Shown: one piece after another, positions 61,814 through 64,000 of the stretch
Layout: each line of letters begins with the position of its first letter
Numbering within the stretch: position 1 is the first letter of the stretch
Source of the DNA: Muriicola sp041358175
Lineage (GTDB): Bacteria > Bacteroidota > Bacteroidia > Flavobacteriales > Flavobacteriaceae
Direction: 5' to 3'
Assembly: GCF_041358175.1 (NCBI RefSeq)
Contig: NZ_JBGKBE010000004.1
Location: 169,677-233,676, forward strand
DNA: 64,000 nt
Program-made: the position numbers and the translations under genes
Notes under the pieces: generated by a model
Database searches by the model: none
The model's input: only the letters and a program-made list of their open reading frames with translations
What the model was told of the DNA's origin: nothing

Positions 61814-64000
61814 TTATGGGTTGAGAGTTACACTAACATTATCAATGTTTGCGACAACACTACATCCTGCATCTCCTCCACACACAGCTTCAATAAGGAA
61901 GGAGATTCCTTCTGAAACATCGGTTCCTCCGGGAATGGTAAATGTACCCGTAAAAGTAGTCCAGCTACCTGATAAAGAAGGAGCGGGACTAAAGACATGT
62001 GTAAATGATGCCCCGGCCGAACCTTCTCCGAAGAGAATTACATTAAATACCGCTCCAGGTTGTACAACAGAACCTATATGATCAAACTGAATCTGAACAA
62101 CATCTGTTGCTGCAACGGTACCTGCGCCAATCCTTTCCTGCTTTAAGGCAGGGTTGCTAGGTCCTCCAGTAGCCAGTCTGCCAGACCAGGTTCCACCATT
62201 ATTGATCGTATTATCAAATGCGGCAGTACCTCCGTTAGCAAATAGTAACCAGGGGTCTGCAACGCCAGATTCAAAATCTCCGTCCGCAGCTAAATTACCA
62301 CCGCCACCACCGGCAGCAGCCCTATAGAAATAAATATTATCAAGGTAGATGTCGGATGGGGTTGTTCCCGCCTGACCATCGAACTTCATCTGTACAATCT
62401 GATCCAGTGTCATCCCTGAAGCAGTATAATCTCCAAGAGGGATATCGTAACTGTTCCAGGCACCCGTTGTGATAGGGGTCAATGATTGTAGAGACTCCGT
62501 GGGGGCTCCACTCCCGTTGATAGGAGTAACCTGAACCACAGTTGCATCTGGCGTCCACATGTCTACGTGCAGAAATTCCATGGCTGATACGTCCTGAGCA
62601 TTCCCAGCAAAATCCGTTCCCTGATAATTGAAATTTGGGTATGCCAGGGCAAAATTGCCATCGCCAGGATCATAGGTTGGGTTTACCAGGGTATGACCAG
62701 ATTGTCCCCAGTTTGGATCGTAATTAATCCCGGTGATATTCGTATAAGAATCACTGAAGATTGAGATCACATCCCCGGCATCTCGCGCAGGAGGTACAGG
62801 AGCTGATGTGGTTGGAGCAGTTCCTCCACTACCGGCTGCCCTGTAGAAGTAAATGTTATCCAGGTAGATGTCGGATGGGGTTGTCCCTCCCTGACCGTCG
62901 AACTTCATCTGTACAATCTGATCTAGGGTCATCCCTGAAGCAGTGAAATCAGATAATGGAATATCATACTGTACCCACTGCCCTGAAGTAATCGGCATCA
63001 GTCCCTGAAGGGATTCCGTAGGGGCACCGCTTCCATTGATCGGAGTCACTTTTACATCCGTGGCATTGGCGGTCCACATATCCACATGTAGGAATTCCAT
63101 AGCTGAAACATCCTGTGCATTCCCGGCAAAATCGGTTCCCTGATAGTTAAAATTAGGGTATGCCAGAGCTACATTTCCGTCTCCCGGATCGTAGGCAGGA
63201 TCAACTAAGGTATGTCCCGACTGTCCCCAGTTGGGATCGTAATTGATCCCGGTGATATTCGTATAGGAATCACTGAAGATTGAGATCACATCCCCGGCAT
63301 CTCGCGAAGGAGGTACAGGAGCTGAAGTGGTTGGCGCTGTTCCGCCACCGGCTGCCCTGTAGAAATAAATGTTATCCAGGTAGATATCGGATGGGGTTGT
63401 CCCTCCCTGACCGTCGAACTTCATCTGTACAATCTGATCCAGGGTCATCCCTGAAGCAGTAAAATCAGATAGTGGAATATCGTACTGTACCCACTGCCCT
63501 GCTGTAATCGGCATCAGTCCCTGAAGGGATTCTGTAGGGGCACCGCTTCCATTGATCGGGGTTACTTTTACATCCGTGGCATTGGCGGTCCACATATCCA
63601 CATGCAGGAATTCCATAGCTGAAACATCCTGTGCATTCCCGGCAAAATCGGTTCCCTGATAATTAAAATTAGGGTATGCCAGAGCTACATTTCCGTCTCC
63701 CGGATCGTAGGCAGGATCAACCAAGGTATGACCCGACTGTCCCCAGTTGGGGTCGTAATTAATCCCTGTGACATTCGTGTAAGAATCACTGAAGATTGAG
63801 ATCACATCCCCGGCATCTCGCGTAGGAGGTACAGGAGCTGATGTTGTTGGCGCTGTTCCGCCACCTCCACCTGCAGGCTTATAGAAATATATGTTGTCGA
63901 TATAAGCTTCCCCTGAGTTGACCAGGTCGATCACTACTTGCTGAATATTGCTATATGCTCCAAGGCCGTTCGACTCTAATTCCGTGATCGGAATGTCAAA
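61814..64000 (-). CDS. Repeat-rich, probable surface glucan-binding protein (N-terminus outside window)
   Basis: The reading frame is open to the window edge, so the true start lies beyond 64000. At least 728 residues are visible: a partial repeat, then three near-identical ~173-residue repeats (each with DAGDVISIFSDSYTN, GINYDPNWGQSGHTLV, NFNYQGTDFAGNAQD, FDGQ, and SDIYLDNIYFYRA), separated by Gly-rich linkers and TAPTTSAPVPP. The C-terminal ~150 residues (DGDFESGVADPWLLFANGG...) resemble a CBM4/9-like beta-sandwich. No catalytic motif seen. Probably a surface laminarin-binding protein. Confidence 0.7.
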   Translation of the reverse strand, partial: FDIPITELESNGLGAYSNIQQVVIDLVNSGEAYIDNIYFYKPAGGGGGTAPTTSAPVPPTRDAGDVISIFSDSYTNVTGINYDPNWGQSGHTLVDPAYDPGDGNVALAYPNFNYQGTDFAGNAQDVSAMEFLHVDMWTANATDVKVTPINGSGAPTESLQGLMPITAGQWVQYDIPLSDFTASGMTLDQIVQMKFDGQGGTTPSDIYLDNIYFYRAAGGGTAPTTSAPVPPSRDAGDVISIFSDSYTNITGINYDPNWGQSGHTLVDPAYDPGDGNVALAYPNFNYQGTDFAGNAQDVSAMEFLHVDMWTANATDVKVTPINGSGAPTESLQGLMPITSGQWVQYDIPLSDFTASGMTLDQIVQMKFDGQGGTTPSDIYLDNIYFYRAAGSGGTAPTTSAPVPPARDAGDVISIFSDSYTNITGINYDPNWGQSGHTLVNPTYDPGDGNFALAYPNFNYQGTDFAGNAQDVSAMEFLHVDMWTPDATVVQVTPINGSGAPTESLQSLTPITTGAWNSYDIPLGDYTASGMTLDQIVQMKFDGQAGTTPSDIYLDNIYFYRAAAGGGGGNLAADGDFESGVADPWLLFANGGTAAFDNTINNGGTWSGRLATGGPSNPALKQERIGAGTVAATDVVQIQFDHIGSVVQPGAVFNVILFGEGSAGASFTHVFSPAPSLSGSWTTFTGTFTIPGGTDVSEGISFLIEAVCGGDAGCSVVANIDNVSVTLNP

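Noticed and set aside
1..64000. CRISPR arrays, integrase or transposase genes
   Set aside because: No regularly spaced short repeats and no recombinase motifs were seen, so the island's mobility genes, if any, lie outside the window.

Overview
The window reads as chromosome of a marine flavobacterium (Bacteroidota, Flavobacteriaceae-like). The reasons are the gene families (HYC_CC_PP, DUF6660, GDCCVxC and DUF5676 proteins, an HMA/AraC-type regulator, an RND pump fused to its outer-membrane factor, a laminarin degradation locus), weak ribosome-binding sites, AT-rich spacers, and promoters of the Bacteroidota form TTTG-N17-22-TAnnTTTG. No rRNA, complete tRNA, CRISPR array, transposase or integrase is visible.

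The window has two parts. Positions 1 to about 43,400 look like an accessory island built from four blocks. (a) 0.2-6.3 kb is a periplasmic copper/redox cluster: Rieske lipoprotein, HYC_CC_PP protein, HMA-AraC regulator, two monohaem cytochromes, a porin, a Met-rich lipoprotein, a small HMA protein and small membrane proteins. (b) 6.5-21 kb is a plus-strand stress and central-metabolism block: lycopene-cyclase-like membrane protein, broken Usp, archaeal-type GAPDH, class I aldolase, SDF symporter, broken phosphofructokinase, tandem Usp, K+ channel, ATP-cone nuclease, beta-CASP RNase, AMP phosphorylase, saccharopine-dehydrogenase-like protein and PRPP synthetase. It leads into a CopB-type ATPase and an MFS exporter (21-24.4 kb). 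(c) 25-34 kb, minus strand, has mer-like modules under a CsoR-like and an ArsR-type repressor, then a dihaem/Rieske/porin operon. (d) 34.2-42.7 kb, minus strand, is a divalent-metal efflux operon: DUF6660 protein, CzcA-TolC fusion, CzcB, Fur-family regulator, Zn/Cd ATPase.

Positions 42.9-43.4 kb hold four copies of a tRNA 3'-end sequence, each followed by a terminator-like hairpin. This looks like the scar of repeated integration and marks the probable right edge of the island.

From 43.5 kb on the content changes: SnoaL-like protein, adhesin-like membrane protein, sugar-phosphate-isomerase-like lipoprotein, a YeeE/YedE pair, and a minus-strand operon for beta-1,3/1,6-glucan (laminarin) use. 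That operon holds GH3, two GH17, GH30, a clan GH-A enzyme, two MFS sugar transporters and a large GH94/GH149-like phosphorylase. Upstream lies the C-terminal part of a repeat-rich, probably surface-exposed glucan-binding protein that runs off the right edge.

Candidate regulatory sites were read directly: an ArsR palindrome on a -33 element, one 16-bp sequence shared by two promoters around the CsoR-like gene, a TGCAAC-N3-GTTGCA palindrome before the Zn/Cd efflux operon, and 21-bp-spaced direct repeats upstream of the laminarin promoter. Family names come from recognition of sequence features without a database search.
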